IMG/VR virus record: IMGVR_UViG_3300023210_000013
Span: 51,582 to 115,581 of that record
Strand: one strand, 5' to 3'
DNA: 64,000 bases
Source of the DNA: a virus
The position numbers and the translations under genes are program-made. The notes under the pieces were generated by a model, which had not been told where the DNA came from, did not search any database, and saw nothing but the letters and a program-made list of their open reading frames with translations. Positions 19,306 to 28,906 of this stretch are shown one piece after another. How positions within the stretch are numbered: the stretch's first letter is position 1; each line of letters opens with the position of its first letter.

Positions 19306-19338
19306 ATAAAAAAGGTGAAGAATTTCTTCCTCACCTTT
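19306..19338 (-). terminator. Strong intrinsic terminator after the 407-aa gene
   Basis: AAAGGTGA (19311-19318) pairs with TCACCTTT (19331-19338) over 8 bp, with further pairing possible inside. On the minus strand the hairpin runs into a T-rich tail. It follows the stop at 19363. Confidence 0.85.
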
Positions 19339-19362
19339 TAAATTATTTAGATTTTATTAATC

Positions 19363-20586
19363 CTATTGATCAATAGAGTCTTCTCTAACTATTGGATTAC
19401 CTGATGCAGTTGCAGCAGCAATCAATATATCTAGTAAAGCTTCTACCTCACCTTGTGTAACTGTATCATCACACTTAACAAAAATCTCATAAACATATTG
19501 ATCATTATCAAATACGCTTGATGCATTGTTTAAACGTGGGATACTATGTTGTACATAGTAAGTTTTGTATAAAGCACTACGGTCTACAGCAGAAAGAACT
19601 TCTTCAGAACCTTCAATCTCACGCATACGTGCAGAGTCTGCATTACCTTGATGGTAAGGAGCCTGAGCATAAGATTCAGTTAATAGTAAGTTTCTTAGTA
19701 CACCTTCACCAGTTTTTTGTTCCATTGTTCCTGGAGTAGTAACTACTGTTCCACAGTCATTACATGGGTTTCCAGTTTCATCTAAAACAGATGCAATCAA
19801 TTGTACAGGTTCTTTACCAAAGTAATCTCTTGTATCAAAAGAAGCATTTCCAAATTTAGTGTCTACGTAAGAACCTTCTAATTTAAGTTTAGCTGATACT
19901 ACATCAGTAACTGGATCTGTTGAAGCAACATAGTTACCAGAAGCAGCAAGACCTAAAGCTTGTTCAATTGTAAATGTAGCAGTTACTACAGATCCTGAAG
20001 CACTAGTTGTAATTTCAACACCACCTGCAGAAGCTTCTTTTACGAAAGGTTCAAGGATTGGGTCAGCCAATAACATTTTTCCAGCAGTAGCAATTGCTAA
20101 AGCAGGATCAGTAAATTCTTGACCATCAATACAACATACACCAGCAGAATCACCAATACCATAAGCATTACGGTTTAGGAAACGTAGAGCTGGAGCTCCT
20201 TTAACATCTAATCTCAAAAATAGAGAAGATCCACAAGGAGAACATTTAGGACCAACTTCTACTTCAACAGTAGCTGCAGTTGCAGATACACAAGTAGATT
20301 CCCATACTCTTGTCAAGTAACGTGGATTGATTCCTTTAGATTTAACAGATTCAGCGTAACCACCGTGGTTTTTGTTACCAGCAATAGTATCACTTGCATG
20401 TAAAGATCCTTGAACTAGATAAGCAAGTCCAGGAGCTGGAAAAGCACCAGTTGCGTGAGCAGTCCAGTCTTTACCATCAACTAATGCTAATTGGCCAGCA
20501 GCCAACGCAGAAGTTTTTGTTCCATCAGCAGCAGAAGCATCTGTTGCTAAAAAGCTTTTGTAAAAAGCATGATTAAAATAAGCCAT
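19363..20586 (-). CDS. Abundant structural protein candidate, 407 aa
   Basis: This soluble protein is rich in Ala, Gly, Thr and Ser, with a low-charge beta composition typical of capsid or tail-tube proteins. It has cysteine pairs at CSPCG and CNDCG. It has its own upstream promoter-like element (20640-20650) and its own terminator (19306-19338). It is therefore a monocistronic transcription unit, as expected for a highly expressed virion protein. It could be a major tail protein, a head decoration or an inner protein; no motif decides between them. Confidence 0.7.
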   Translation of the reverse strand: MAYFNHAFYKSFLATDASAADGTKTSALAAGQLALVDGKDWTAHATGAFPAPGLAYLVQGSLHASDTIAGNKNHGGYAESVKSKGINPRYLTRVWESTCVSATAATVEVEVGPKCSPCGSSLFLRLDVKGAPALRFLNRNAYGIGDSAGVCCIDGQEFTDPALAIATAGKMLLADPILEPFVKEASAGGVEITTSASGSVVTATFTIEQALGLAASGNYVASTDPVTDVVSAKLKLEGSYVDTKFGNASFDTRDYFGKEPVQLIASVLDETGNPCNDCGTVVTTPGTMEQKTGEGVLRNLLLTESYAQAPYHQGNADSARMREIEGSEEVLSAVDRSALYKTYYVQHSIPRLNNASSVFDNDQYVYEIFVKCDDTVTQGEVEALLDILIAAATASGNPIVREDSIDQ

Positions 20587-20639
20587 TGTTTTTCAAATTT
20601 AATTGTTTATAAATAAAAGTTTGTGCTTTGTGCACATAT

Positions 20640-20650
20640 ATAATATACTA
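20640..20650 (-). promoter_or_regulatory. Late promoter-like element TAGTATATTAT
   Basis: The coding-strand 11-mer TAGTATATTAT is one base different from the copies at 5701 and 19275. It lies 54-64 nt upstream of the 407-aa gene start and is identical to the copy at 35966-35976. Confidence 0.6.
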
Positions 20651-20667
20651 AAATATTATCAAATATA

Positions 20668-21141
20668 CTAAGCTAAGAACAATAATTTGTACTTAGCTGC
20701 ATTTATAGAGTCTTTAATAAGATCTATATTGCTTACTACTTCAGAATGAGGCATAACTTCTTGCAATTCATATGCTTGGTTTGACAACGCTCTTAAGTAT
20801 GAAATTGCACCTTCTACACTTTCTAATGTAACAGGAGCTTTTTCTGGGTAACGTAAGATGACTTCACAGGCACCTTGATAACCTTCTGCAACAACATCAA
20901 TTTGTTCTGGTAAAGCATCATATATTTCATTGAGTGCTTTGTGTTGTGCAAATGATCCTACACCTGTTACTTGAAGGTGTAGTTTATGAAGACTAGTTCT
21001 AGCATTCATTATTTCTACTACAAAATCTCCAGTTAAGCCATCCACCATTTTCATGTTGTCAGATCTTACTGAAGCAGATACTTTAGTTCCTGGTCTAGAA
21101 AGTCCTTTTGCTTTTGCTTTAAGTGGTTTTTTATAATCCAT
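20668..21141 (-). CDS. Hypothetical structural protein, 157 aa
   Basis: The N-terminal 25 residues are strongly basic (MDYKKPLKAKAKGLSRPGTK). A helical body follows (VVEIMNARTSLHKLHLQVTG). The shape resembles a small ferritin-like four-helix protein, which is only an impression. It is coupled to the upstream 233-aa gene by a one-base overlap. A DNA- or capsid-contacting virion protein is plausible from its charge. Confidence 0.65.
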   Translation of the reverse strand: MDYKKPLKAKAKGLSRPGTKVSASVRSDNMKMVDGLTGDFVVEIMNARTSLHKLHLQVTGVGSFAQHKALNEIYDALPEQIDVVAEGYQGACEVILRYPEKAPVTLESVEGAISYLRALSNQAYELQEVMPHSEVVSNIDLIKDSINAAKYKLLFLA

Positions 21142-21842
21142 TAATTATTTCTTTCTGCTGTTTGCTGGTTTGTTTGATATTGATTAAAGTTTTCTATATC
21201 TCCTGCAATTAATGATGCAGTCTCATCTAGTAAAACTTCTACTACGTCATCCTTAAATTCACTTTCAACATTTACTGTTGAAGCAGTTCCATCATAGGGA
21301 TTTTGACAACCCGCAATCTGTATAAGAACGGGTTGTCTATAATATGTTAACACAACTTCTGTTATATCAAACTCTCTTTTATATACTCTAACTTTATTAT
21401 CTATCCATGTGCAGAATGTTTCTCCCCATTCATAGTCAGGACGTTTTAAAGGATCTCTAAGTATTAAATCAACATTAGCTTCTTCTGATAGATATACGGT
21501 CATAGATCTAGGATCAGGACAACACTTGCTTGTAGCAAATGCTGTAATTCTCTTATACTCCATGTAGTCAGCTGGAATTGTAGTACTTTCAAAATAAGTA
21601 GGTTCTGCTGAACCAGTTAAAGGGATTTCTTTTAAAAGAAGTTGTAAATCATCAATTCTTCTTTTAGACATTTCATCACCTTCCTTATAAAGATTGTTAC
21701 CATGCAATTGCCGTCTAACCCATTCTACCTGAGCTTTGTTAAATGCCTCTACTATTTGCCAGCATTCTATGTTATCATAGTCATTACTAGCAAGTTTATT
21801 AAGTCTTTGCTTGAGTTTAATTTGTAGAGTTTGATTGTTCAT
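21141..21842 (-). CDS. Neck/ring-type structural protein, 233 aa
   Basis: A helical N-terminus (LKQRLNKLASNDYDNIECWQ) is followed by a beta domain and an acidic helical C-terminus. The N-terminal pattern and the size resemble head-to-tail connector (ring) proteins encoded between the capsid and tail genes of crAss-like and related Bacteroidota phages. That is recalled similarity, not a proven match. Its place shortly after capsid and before tail genes fits a connector. Confidence 0.7.
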   Translation of the reverse strand: MNNQTLQIKLKQRLNKLASNDYDNIECWQIVEAFNKAQVEWVRRQLHGNNLYKEGDEMSKRRIDDLQLLLKEIPLTGSAEPTYFESTTIPADYMEYKRITAFATSKCCPDPRSMTVYLSEEANVDLILRDPLKRPDYEWGETFCTWIDNKVRVYKREFDITEVVLTYYRQPVLIQIAGCQNPYDGTASTVNVESEFKDDVVEVLLDETASLIAGDIENFNQYQTNQQTAERNN

Positions 21843-21852
21843 TATTTATTTA

Positions 21853-22869
21853 TTAAGCGTTCCAATATGGTTCAACCTTAGCCATTAAAGCTAACAACGT
21901 ATCTTCATTACTTGGACTCTTTAAATATTCCATAACTTCAGCAGGTCTTTTACCTAGCTTTTCAGAACTATCTAATAACTCAATCCAACCAGAAGCCTTA
22001 GTAACAAGGAACCTATAATATAATGAGTCTTTAGTTAAAGCTCTGATTTTCAAGTCTTCCATTGAAGATTTGGCAGCTTCTATAAATCCTTCAGCAGCTC
22101 TTTTCTTGTTAGACTCAGGACCATTTCCATTAATAAATGAATCCATGTTTTCATACATGATATCATTTGGTGTGGACTTAGTATACTGAACACTATCAAT
22201 ATCAACAGCTTTTGCTACATACATTAATTTAGTTGTGTCCTTATCATATAGCTTTTGTAATTCAACTAAAGCTCTATTTCTAAGTTTTGTATATGTTGTT
22301 CTTTCACTAATTGTTTCTTGCAATTGATCCAAATAAAACTTTGGTGCATTCACTGCTTTCTTTGCTTCCTTTAAAGACCTTGCTACAATAGAAAATCCTC
22401 CTGCATTAATTGCATAAAGTTTTACTAAATCATAAGGATCCTTTTGTGGATCTAAAAATACAGGCTCATTACCGCATCTTATACTAATTCTAGACCAAAA
22501 TTTATCATTGTCTGGTTTTAGTAATGTTACTTTATTCCAAAAATCTTTATCATCTACATCTAATACATTAGATGCAAGTTCTGCTTCCAGTTGTGCAACT
22601 GTAGCTCTAATCTCTTTTATTTTTTCTGCTTTCTCTCCTGGAGGTAGCATCTTTACGTCAGGGGCAAATTCATTTAACCCTGTAACGTATCTCTTAACAC
22701 CGTTAAGTTCAAGACAAGCTAGGCTTTCTTCATGCCATACTCCATCATGAAGTGACATTCCATAATTTTCTAAACCCATGTTTTGTTTGCTTTCATTAAA
22801 GAAAGGCCTAACAGCCATGGTCTCATTTTTTCCTTGTTGGTACTTTTCTACAATTGTGTAACTACTCAT
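21853..22869 (-). CDS. Hypothetical virion protein, 338 aa
   Basis: The protein is soluble and mixed alpha/beta, with a helical C-terminal half and no recognised domain. A lysine/glutamate-rich helix lies near residues 75-100. It starts at ATG 22869 behind a 173-nt intergenic leader with an inverted repeat and follows the capsid terminator, so it likely begins a new transcript. It may be a head-completion, cargo or ejected protein. Confidence 0.7.
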   Translation of the reverse strand: MSSYTIVEKYQQGKNETMAVRPFFNESKQNMGLENYGMSLHDGVWHEESLACLELNGVKRYVTGLNEFAPDVKMLPPGEKAEKIKEIRATVAQLEAELASNVLDVDDKDFWNKVTLLKPDNDKFWSRISIRCGNEPVFLDPQKDPYDLVKLYAINAGGFSIVARSLKEAKKAVNAPKFYLDQLQETISERTTYTKLRNRALVELQKLYDKDTTKLMYVAKAVDIDSVQYTKSTPNDIMYENMDSFINGNGPESNKKRAAEGFIEAAKSSMEDLKIRALTKDSLYYRFLVTKASGWIELLDSSEKLGKRPAEVMEYLKSPSNEDTLLALMAKVEPYWNA

Positions 22870-22998
22870 TTACTTTGGTTTTAAAAATTAATAACTATTA
22901 TGTTGGTCTCAAAAGTACAAAATTATGTACATTATTATTAATATTTCTATAGTCAAGTTTAACCTTGACTGTAGTTATTTGAGCTAAATAACATAATA
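22870..22998 (-). promoter_or_regulatory. Intergenic leader with inverted repeat and Bacteroidota-type -7 box
   Basis: The arms AGTCAAG (22951-22957) and CTTGACT (22964-22970) form a 7-bp hairpin without a T-run. On the minus strand TAATTTTG (plus 22918-22925) matches the Bacteroidota housekeeping -7 box TAnnTTTG about 50 nt before the start at 22869. I find no well-spaced -33 TTTG, so the promoter call is tentative. Confidence 0.35.
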
Positions 22999-23027
22999 AA
23001 GGGAGGCAATTTATCACCGCCCCCCTT
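22993..23027 (-). terminator. Terminator after the major capsid gene
   Basis: The minus-strand arms AAGGGGGGC and GCCTCCCTT (plus 23019-23027 and 22999-23007) pair over 9 bp with one G-U, and an A/T-rich tail follows. It lies 16 nt past the capsid stop. Confidence 0.7.
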
Positions 23028-23042
23028 AATTATTAAGTATGT

Positions 23043-24662
23043 TTAGAATGATCCTCCTGTAACAGGGTTTCTCATTACTATTTTCAATACTTTAGTTGGA
23101 TCCTTCACCCAGATAGCTGGCATGGTTTGAGACATCATGACTCTATAACCGTTAAAGTTTCCAGAAGAAGCAAATCCTTGAGTTCTTCCCATGTAGTCCA
23201 TAGTACCATTTTGGTAGAACCACTTAAGTTGATTATCCCAAGATAACTTCAATAAGTGAATATTATCATTTCCACCTTCAGTTACATCAAAGATGATAAA
23301 GCTGTAAGAGCTTAAAGGGCGTCCATCAATTAATGGATTCTCTACATCATTAGTATGTAAGTTATCAAAAGCAGGGTTCAATACAAACTTAACATTAGCT
23401 AAGAAAGGAATAGTAAAGCTTGTGTAAGCAAAACCAAAATCAAGATCCATTCCTGATCCTTTAACAGCACCAATGTCACTAGCGTTTTGAACTAATCCAG
23501 AACCATATACTTCATCAGCAATAGCTTTGTTGATTAATTGCATTCCACCAATACCAGTTTGTACAACCAATTGACGTTGTGGGTCCGGTCCTTTGAACTC
23601 AACTTTACCTTGGTAGAAGTTATATAGTTCAGACTTAAACATATCAAGTGTGAAAGAAGACTTGTTATATACTCTTTTGAAAGAGTTATCTAACTGAGAC
23701 CATAAACCTACTGATAATCTAATATCATCTGGTCCGTCTTGTCTTACTCTACCACCTTTACCCCACATAAGGTAAGTTTCAATATCATTTGCAATCTTAG
23801 ACAAATGTGCTGCCTCAAGATTTGTAACAAATGTTCTAGATAATTTACCGCTTTCAAATGCATCACGTGCACCAGCTTTACCCATACCTGCAACTAATTC
23901 TTCAATTGAAGATACAGAAGGGTTAGCAGCGTTTTGATCAAAGTTTCTCCAGATCTCAGTAACTGGTACTGTACCATCTGCATTCAATCCACCTTTAATC
24001 ATTAAATCAGCCTTAGAAGAAATTGAATAATGAACATGTGCTTCAGCTCCACCTACAAAGTTGTAGAATTCACGGAAACCAGATCCAGTTTCAATATCAG
24101 AGAAACGCTCTCCATACTCACCTCTTGCAGAACCTTTTCTAAAGAATTTAGTTCCAGAAGATAAATAAGCATTATCTAAAGATGAAGCACTGTTATTGTT
24201 TACTAACTGTACAGTATAGATGTATCCGTCACCCGCTGGGATGATGTCATCAGCTGTAATGTAAAGTTCAATACCATTGTACTTATCATAAGTAATAATG
24301 TCACCATGTCCAAAAGCACGCTTAGAAAGCTTTACTTTGAATGTTGTTCCATCAATACCTTTTTCTGCATTAGCAGGCTCAATGTCTGCTACCACAAAAG
24401 GTAAATCTTGTGCTACTGGAGTTTGCCATTTGTACTCTCCACGAGCGTTGTCTACCATAATTGTATTCTTTCCACCAAAAGATGCCATTTGATACAAAGG
24501 CATTTCTACCTTCTGGGTCATAGCCCAAAGATCAACTGGTCCCATATCCATAGGCTCAGACGATCCAAGCATTTGGGTTAGGTGATAAGAATCAACGTGA
24601 GAACTTGCTTTGTAAGCAGTGTCTCTCAAGAAAATTCCATTGTTTAATACTGGAGTTGCCAT
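23043..24662 (-). CDS. Major capsid protein
   Basis: This 539-residue protein follows a scaffold-like gene and the portal, the usual place for the major capsid protein, and has its own terminator. Composition is balanced and low in cysteine, with an N-terminal helical segment and a long beta-rich body (for example FGFAYTSFTIPFLANVKFVL near residue 415). These features are typical of HK97-fold capsid proteins, although the fold is inferred rather than visible in a signature. Its length is close to that of capsid proteins of crAss-like and other large Bacteroidota phages. Confidence 0.8.
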   Translation of the reverse strand: MATPVLNNGIFLRDTAYKASSHVDSYHLTQMLGSSEPMDMGPVDLWAMTQKVEMPLYQMASFGGKNTIMVDNARGEYKWQTPVAQDLPFVVADIEPANAEKGIDGTTFKVKLSKRAFGHGDIITYDKYNGIELYITADDIIPAGDGYIYTVQLVNNNSASSLDNAYLSSGTKFFRKGSARGEYGERFSDIETGSGFREFYNFVGGAEAHVHYSISSKADLMIKGGLNADGTVPVTEIWRNFDQNAANPSVSSIEELVAGMGKAGARDAFESGKLSRTFVTNLEAAHLSKIANDIETYLMWGKGGRVRQDGPDDIRLSVGLWSQLDNSFKRVYNKSSFTLDMFKSELYNFYQGKVEFKGPDPQRQLVVQTGIGGMQLINKAIADEVYGSGLVQNASDIGAVKGSGMDLDFGFAYTSFTIPFLANVKFVLNPAFDNLHTNDVENPLIDGRPLSSYSFIIFDVTEGGNDNIHLLKLSWDNQLKWFYQNGTMDYMGRTQGFASSGNFNGYRVMMSQTMPAIWVKDPTKVLKIVMRNPVTGGSF

Positions 24663-24707
24663 AATTGTTAATTGTTTTTGTTGTTATTATTTATTTATCT
24701 GTGTTTA

Positions 24708-25997
24708 TTAAAACCGTTTAAATATGTTGTTGGACCTTGGGATTTTTCTTTTAGAGCTAGCACGTTTGCTTTCTTGCTCTCTTTCTTGAACTCCCAGTGA
24801 TGATCCACCAGCATTGCTTTGTTCTGTCTTAAGTTTCCTTACTGTATTCTCAACACTTTTTTGTGCACCTTTATCCATAATCTTTGATTTATATCCATCA
24901 GGATCAGATAGCAACCATAGTGCTTCTGAAATCAAAGTATAGTTTGGTTCTACAAATTGGTATTTTTCCAACAGGTGACCTAACAAATTTGTATTCTTCC
25001 CACTTACAGAAGGATAGCTTGGTTGAACCAAACCATTATAAAGCATTGCTTGAGTTTTCTTATCAAGTTTTACTTCTCCTAAATTTCCTTCTTTAAGAGT
25101 ATTATATACGTTTTCCATATACTGATGAGATGCTTGTTCTTGCTGTTGCTTTTTCATTTGCTGTTCTTCCAGCTTTTGAGCTACAACTTTTGCTTGCATC
25201 TTGTCCAATTTAGGTTTAAACTTAGAAGCTTGTTGTTCTAATTTTCCTAAATCTTTCCAGATTTCTATCTCTTCAGTAATCTCCTCATCATCCCCATATC
25301 CGGTAGCTTTTAAATAATCTCTAATAATCACTTCTTGATGTGACTCTTTTTTGATATCTAAATTCTTTTTTTCTTCACTTTGTGCAAGTGTAGAAAATAA
25401 CCCTTTTAGGTCTGTCCCTCCATCAGCAACATATCTTGCTGCTACTTGGAGTTCTTGAGGTAAGCTGTCAAAGAACTGTTTGGGAGTTTCTCTTCGTACT
25501 TGATTAGCTTTTTCTTCTAAATTAGCTTGAATCAATTCTTCCCAATCTTTAGCAGAATAATCTGCTAAATCTTTATCATCATCAAAAGGAACAATTTTGT
25601 CTTCTTTAATAAGTTTGCTAAATACATCACTTATACCAGAGATTTTTTTTCTTCCTCTTTTTTCTTCTTTTTCTTCTTCTACATCATCTTCAGCATCAGC
25701 AGCAAATTCATCTAGTAAATCACTTACTTCTTCTTTAACGTCATCTGCAATTACTTTCGTTCCTGCATCAAATGTAGTTTCTTCACTGGCATCTGCCTCT
25801 GAAGTTTCAGTTTCTTCTTTGTCTGCAAATGAAAAATCTGCTTTCTTAGAAGGACTACTAAATATTGACCTAGGTTTATCTTCGTTCTCTTCTGGTAATG
25901 TAACACTATCTGTTGCTACACCAGGATTAAACATTTCATCTATGTCAATGTCTACTTGAGCTACTTTGCTCTCAATTGTTTGGTTTTCTGCTGCCAT
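24708..25997 (-). CDS. Scaffold-like acidic coiled-coil protein, 429 aa
   Basis: The first 130 residues are very acidic (for example EEVSDLLDEFAADAEDDVEE). They are followed by a basic patch (KRGRKK), a long Glu/Lys/Gln helix around residues 215-300 and a basic, serine-rich C-terminus. Such acidic helical proteins placed between portal and capsid genes are usually capsid scaffolds, which interact with capsid through the basic C-terminus. No protease motif is seen. A promoter-like element lies 32-42 nt upstream. Confidence 0.65.
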   Translation of the reverse strand: MAAENQTIESKVAQVDIDIDEMFNPGVATDSVTLPEENEDKPRSIFSSPSKKADFSFADKEETETSEADASEETTFDAGTKVIADDVKEEVSDLLDEFAADAEDDVEEEKEEKRGRKKISGISDVFSKLIKEDKIVPFDDDKDLADYSAKDWEELIQANLEEKANQVRRETPKQFFDSLPQELQVAARYVADGGTDLKGLFSTLAQSEEKKNLDIKKESHQEVIIRDYLKATGYGDDEEITEEIEIWKDLGKLEQQASKFKPKLDKMQAKVVAQKLEEQQMKKQQQEQASHQYMENVYNTLKEGNLGEVKLDKKTQAMLYNGLVQPSYPSVSGKNTNLLGHLLEKYQFVEPNYTLISEALWLLSDPDGYKSKIMDKGAQKSVENTVRKLKTEQSNAGGSSLGVQEREQESKRASSKRKIPRSNNIFKRF

Positions 25998-26028
25998 TAT
26001 ATTATTGGTTTATATAATTACTATTTCT

Positions 26029-26039
26029 TATATATACAA
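26029..26039 (-). promoter_or_regulatory. Late promoter-like element TTGTATATATA
   Basis: The coding-strand sequence TTGTATATATA shares TTGTATAT with the exact copies of the late element and sits 32-42 nt upstream of the scaffold-like start at 25997, in the gap after the portal gene. Confidence 0.45.
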
Positions 26040-26147
26040 TATAAAAAGAATTTTCTAAATAAACTTATAAAATGCAAATGAAATATATCATTTGTTGCAG
26101 TATATAGCTATCTATATTTTTTCTTTTTGTATTTATATCAAAATCTT

Positions 26148-28904
26148 TTATTTTTTCTTTTTAGACTCAGATTTAAAATCATATTTATTTTTGTTCTCAC
26201 GTGCTATTTGCAGTTGCTTGTCTGCTATTTCTCTTTTAGCAGAAAGCTCTTCTCTTTTAATTTGAAGTTTGCTTTGTTCAACATTATTCTTGATGCTAGC
26301 TTGTTCTCTATTAAAGTTCATTTTTTCTCTACCATCTCTTTCTTTTCTAATACCTTCCATAGAATCTTGGAAGTCACTAACTTTATTTTCATTAATGTCA
26401 GCCATAGATCCAAAACCAGCAGCTCTAATTTCTGCAGTTTCTAATCTATTCATTCTATCTTTTTCAGCTTCCATAGATTCAAACTCACGCTTAAGTCTTT
26501 GTTCTTCTGCATTAGCTTCTAATTGCTGCTGTTGCATTTGCTGTTGTTGTTGCATTTCTTGCTGTCTTTGCATTTCAGTTTTACCTTCAGCATCTTTAAG
26601 TATATCTGATACTTCAGCAATTGAATCTGCTTTTATAATATTACCAAGATCATAAATGCTTGCACCACTTGTGTTATTTTGAATAGCAAGTTGTTTTAGT
26701 TGTTCAAGAACAGCTCTGTGATTTGTTTTAGTTGTTGCAAATACATTAAAGTCTCTTAGCATTAAATCAGTACCGTTGATAGTAAAGTTTACTTTTTCTG
26801 CTGCAGATGACATATAGCTTAACCTAACACTAGGATTAGTACTATAATAGAACTGAGCCAAGTCAGTTCTCATTTGATGAACTCTAGGCATTAAGTGATC
26901 TGCATGCTGAGTAAAATAAATTTCAGTCTGAGCATAAGATTGATTTAATGCTTGGGTTACACCTGTTGCAGTTTCTTGACCAATAGGTGCTCCTAGTCTT
27001 TGCGCATTAATTCCAATTGCATCAAATGCTTGTTGTTTGAAATAATTTGCTAATTGTATTCTAGACATTAATCTACCTGTCTGCTCCATGTTAAGAGTTT
27101 GGTAGTGATTAAAGTTTGTAGCGTTTTCTGTATTTGTAATAGAAGTATCTAAAGGTAACATTTGGAAATCCTTCATAGCTACAAATGCTTTGCTGTAATT
27201 TCCTTTTCCCCAATCTTCTCCCATTGAATGTCTTGGTAAAGCGTTTTGGTCAAACATAATGATTGTACCTAACTCATCTACAAGAATATCAGCTATCTGA
27301 TTGTTTACCATATTATACCCAATCTGATATGCTTTCATAAGATCTATTAAAGAAGTAGACCTTGTATTCCTATCAGAAAATACTCTACCTTCTACAGGTA
27401 GTTTACAACCATATAATGAAGTATCACCTTTAAATTGAAAAGGTATTCTTCCTGGCTTTTCTCTATTGATTCCTAAGTATATTGGGCTTATGTTATCTGC
27501 AACCTCAGTTTTCCAACTCATTGGAGAGTTAGGTCCTATTTTAACACCACCCCATGTTTCATTAATCCATATCCAATCTACATGTTCTCCTTGAAAAAGA
27601 TTTTCTTTGGATTTATTTTTATATAATGAATTATCATAAATAGGTTTTTCAGTTACTTTAAATGTTTCATCAATAATTTCTTGAATTACTTCACCATCTT
27701 CAGTAATCTTTGTAAGGTGTCCTACTTTTCTTTGAGTTTTCCAATATGTTGTTGTACATCTCATTAAAGAAGACTCACCCCAATTAGCCATGTCTTCTCC
27801 TTCATTTAATATTGCACTTACAATATCATCTCCCATAGTACCACCATTACCTGTGTTACTTATAAATTGTCTATAAGATAAACTAGGTGATTCAGTATTC
27901 CATGAGTGAGATTTAGTTGGATCATAAAATGAACCATCATTTTGAACACCATTCAATTGATACTGTCCATTCTGAGCAGGATGGATCTCTTGTAAGGAAC
28001 GCAATTGCTTTTCACTCATCAAGTATCCATACTTATCTATAACGTCAGCTACGGTCATTAAATCAAGTTTACCAACGTAATTAGATTGAGATATATATCT
28101 TACATCTGGAGATTTGTGATAAAATGTTAGAACAGGATTCCATAGTTCTATTTCATAATCATCTTCCATCATTCTAAAATGCCAGAACTCTCTATCTGTA
28201 ATAAGCATATCACGGAATGCGCGCTCTTCAAGTTCTTGCATCTTGAACCTTTCTTCATCAACATTCAATTGATGAGATGCCCATTCTTCTACCATTGATC
28301 TATAATCTTTAGAAAAGAAATCTTCAATCTCTGGTAATGTTTTTAAATTTTCTGGAGCCATTTGTTGTTGTGCTTCCTCTGATTGTGGGTCCATACCCAT
28401 TTCAATCATTCTAGAAAGTAGTTGCTGTGAAGCATCTGATAACAAATTTTCTTCTACCAATGCTCTTTTTTGCTCAAGCATTTCATTATAAGAAGTATCA
28501 TCTACAGCTCTGAATTGAACTTTAGAATATCTTTTAGTAAATTCTCCTGATAGTACGTTTACAACGTTAGGTATAATTGGATAAAACTTTAGTTCTAATG
28601 CTGACTCATCTTCTTTAGTTAATACATCAACTAAATCTTTGTAATCATTATCTTCTTCTACTATATAATCAGTCTTATCTATAATACCTTTTGCTAACTT
28701 GTAATTCTTTAAAAGTTTTCTAGAATTCTCTTTTAAAAAGTTCATTCCCTGAACCTCTAACCAATCAAGATTCCAAGCAGCCCAATTATCATCTTTTTTC
28801 TTTGCACCTATAAACTGTATAGGTTGGGTTAAGCTGGTGCTTCCGTTATATCCGGATTCAGCTTTAGCACCATTCTTTAGTTGCATTGCATTAAATACTT
28901 TCAT
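26148..28904 (-). CDS. Portal protein, 918 aa
   Basis: The gene directly follows the terminase large subunit and precedes the scaffold and capsid genes, the standard place for the portal. The size suits the large portals of crAss-like phages. Residues 1-700 form the mixed alpha/beta body. The last 200 residues are a Gln-rich, highly charged helical stretch (QQQQQMQQQQLEANAEEQ near residue 770) ending in KSESKKKK, compatible with a long barrel or coiled coil reaching into the head. The separation from terminase is only 2 nt. Confidence 0.85.
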   Translation of the reverse strand: MKVFNAMQLKNGAKAESGYNGSTSLTQPIQFIGAKKKDDNWAAWNLDWLEVQGMNFLKENSRKLLKNYKLAKGIIDKTDYIVEEDNDYKDLVDVLTKEDESALELKFYPIIPNVVNVLSGEFTKRYSKVQFRAVDDTSYNEMLEQKRALVEENLLSDASQQLLSRMIEMGMDPQSEEAQQQMAPENLKTLPEIEDFFSKDYRSMVEEWASHQLNVDEERFKMQELEERAFRDMLITDREFWHFRMMEDDYEIELWNPVLTFYHKSPDVRYISQSNYVGKLDLMTVADVIDKYGYLMSEKQLRSLQEIHPAQNGQYQLNGVQNDGSFYDPTKSHSWNTESPSLSYRQFISNTGNGGTMGDDIVSAILNEGEDMANWGESSLMRCTTTYWKTQRKVGHLTKITEDGEVIQEIIDETFKVTEKPIYDNSLYKNKSKENLFQGEHVDWIWINETWGGVKIGPNSPMSWKTEVADNISPIYLGINREKPGRIPFQFKGDTSLYGCKLPVEGRVFSDRNTRSTSLIDLMKAYQIGYNMVNNQIADILVDELGTIIMFDQNALPRHSMGEDWGKGNYSKAFVAMKDFQMLPLDTSITNTENATNFNHYQTLNMEQTGRLMSRIQLANYFKQQAFDAIGINAQRLGAPIGQETATGVTQALNQSYAQTEIYFTQHADHLMPRVHQMRTDLAQFYYSTNPSVRLSYMSSAAEKVNFTINGTDLMLRDFNVFATTKTNHRAVLEQLKQLAIQNNTSGASIYDLGNIIKADSIAEVSDILKDAEGKTEMQRQQEMQQQQQMQQQQLEANAEEQRLKREFESMEAEKDRMNRLETAEIRAAGFGSMADINENKVSDFQDSMEGIRKERDGREKMNFNREQASIKNNVEQSKLQIKREELSAKREIADKQLQIARENKNKYDFKSESKKKK

Positions 28905-28906
28905 AC

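Noticed and set aside
22951-22970. Inverted repeat as a terminator upstream of the 338-aa gene
   Set aside because: The 7-bp stem has no T-run on either strand, so it is listed only as part of a leader.
26127-26655. Hydrophobic or cysteine-rich plus-strand frames opposite the portal C-terminus
   Set aside because: They are antisense of Lys/Glu/Gln-rich codons, which read as Phe/Leu/Ser/Cys on the other strand.
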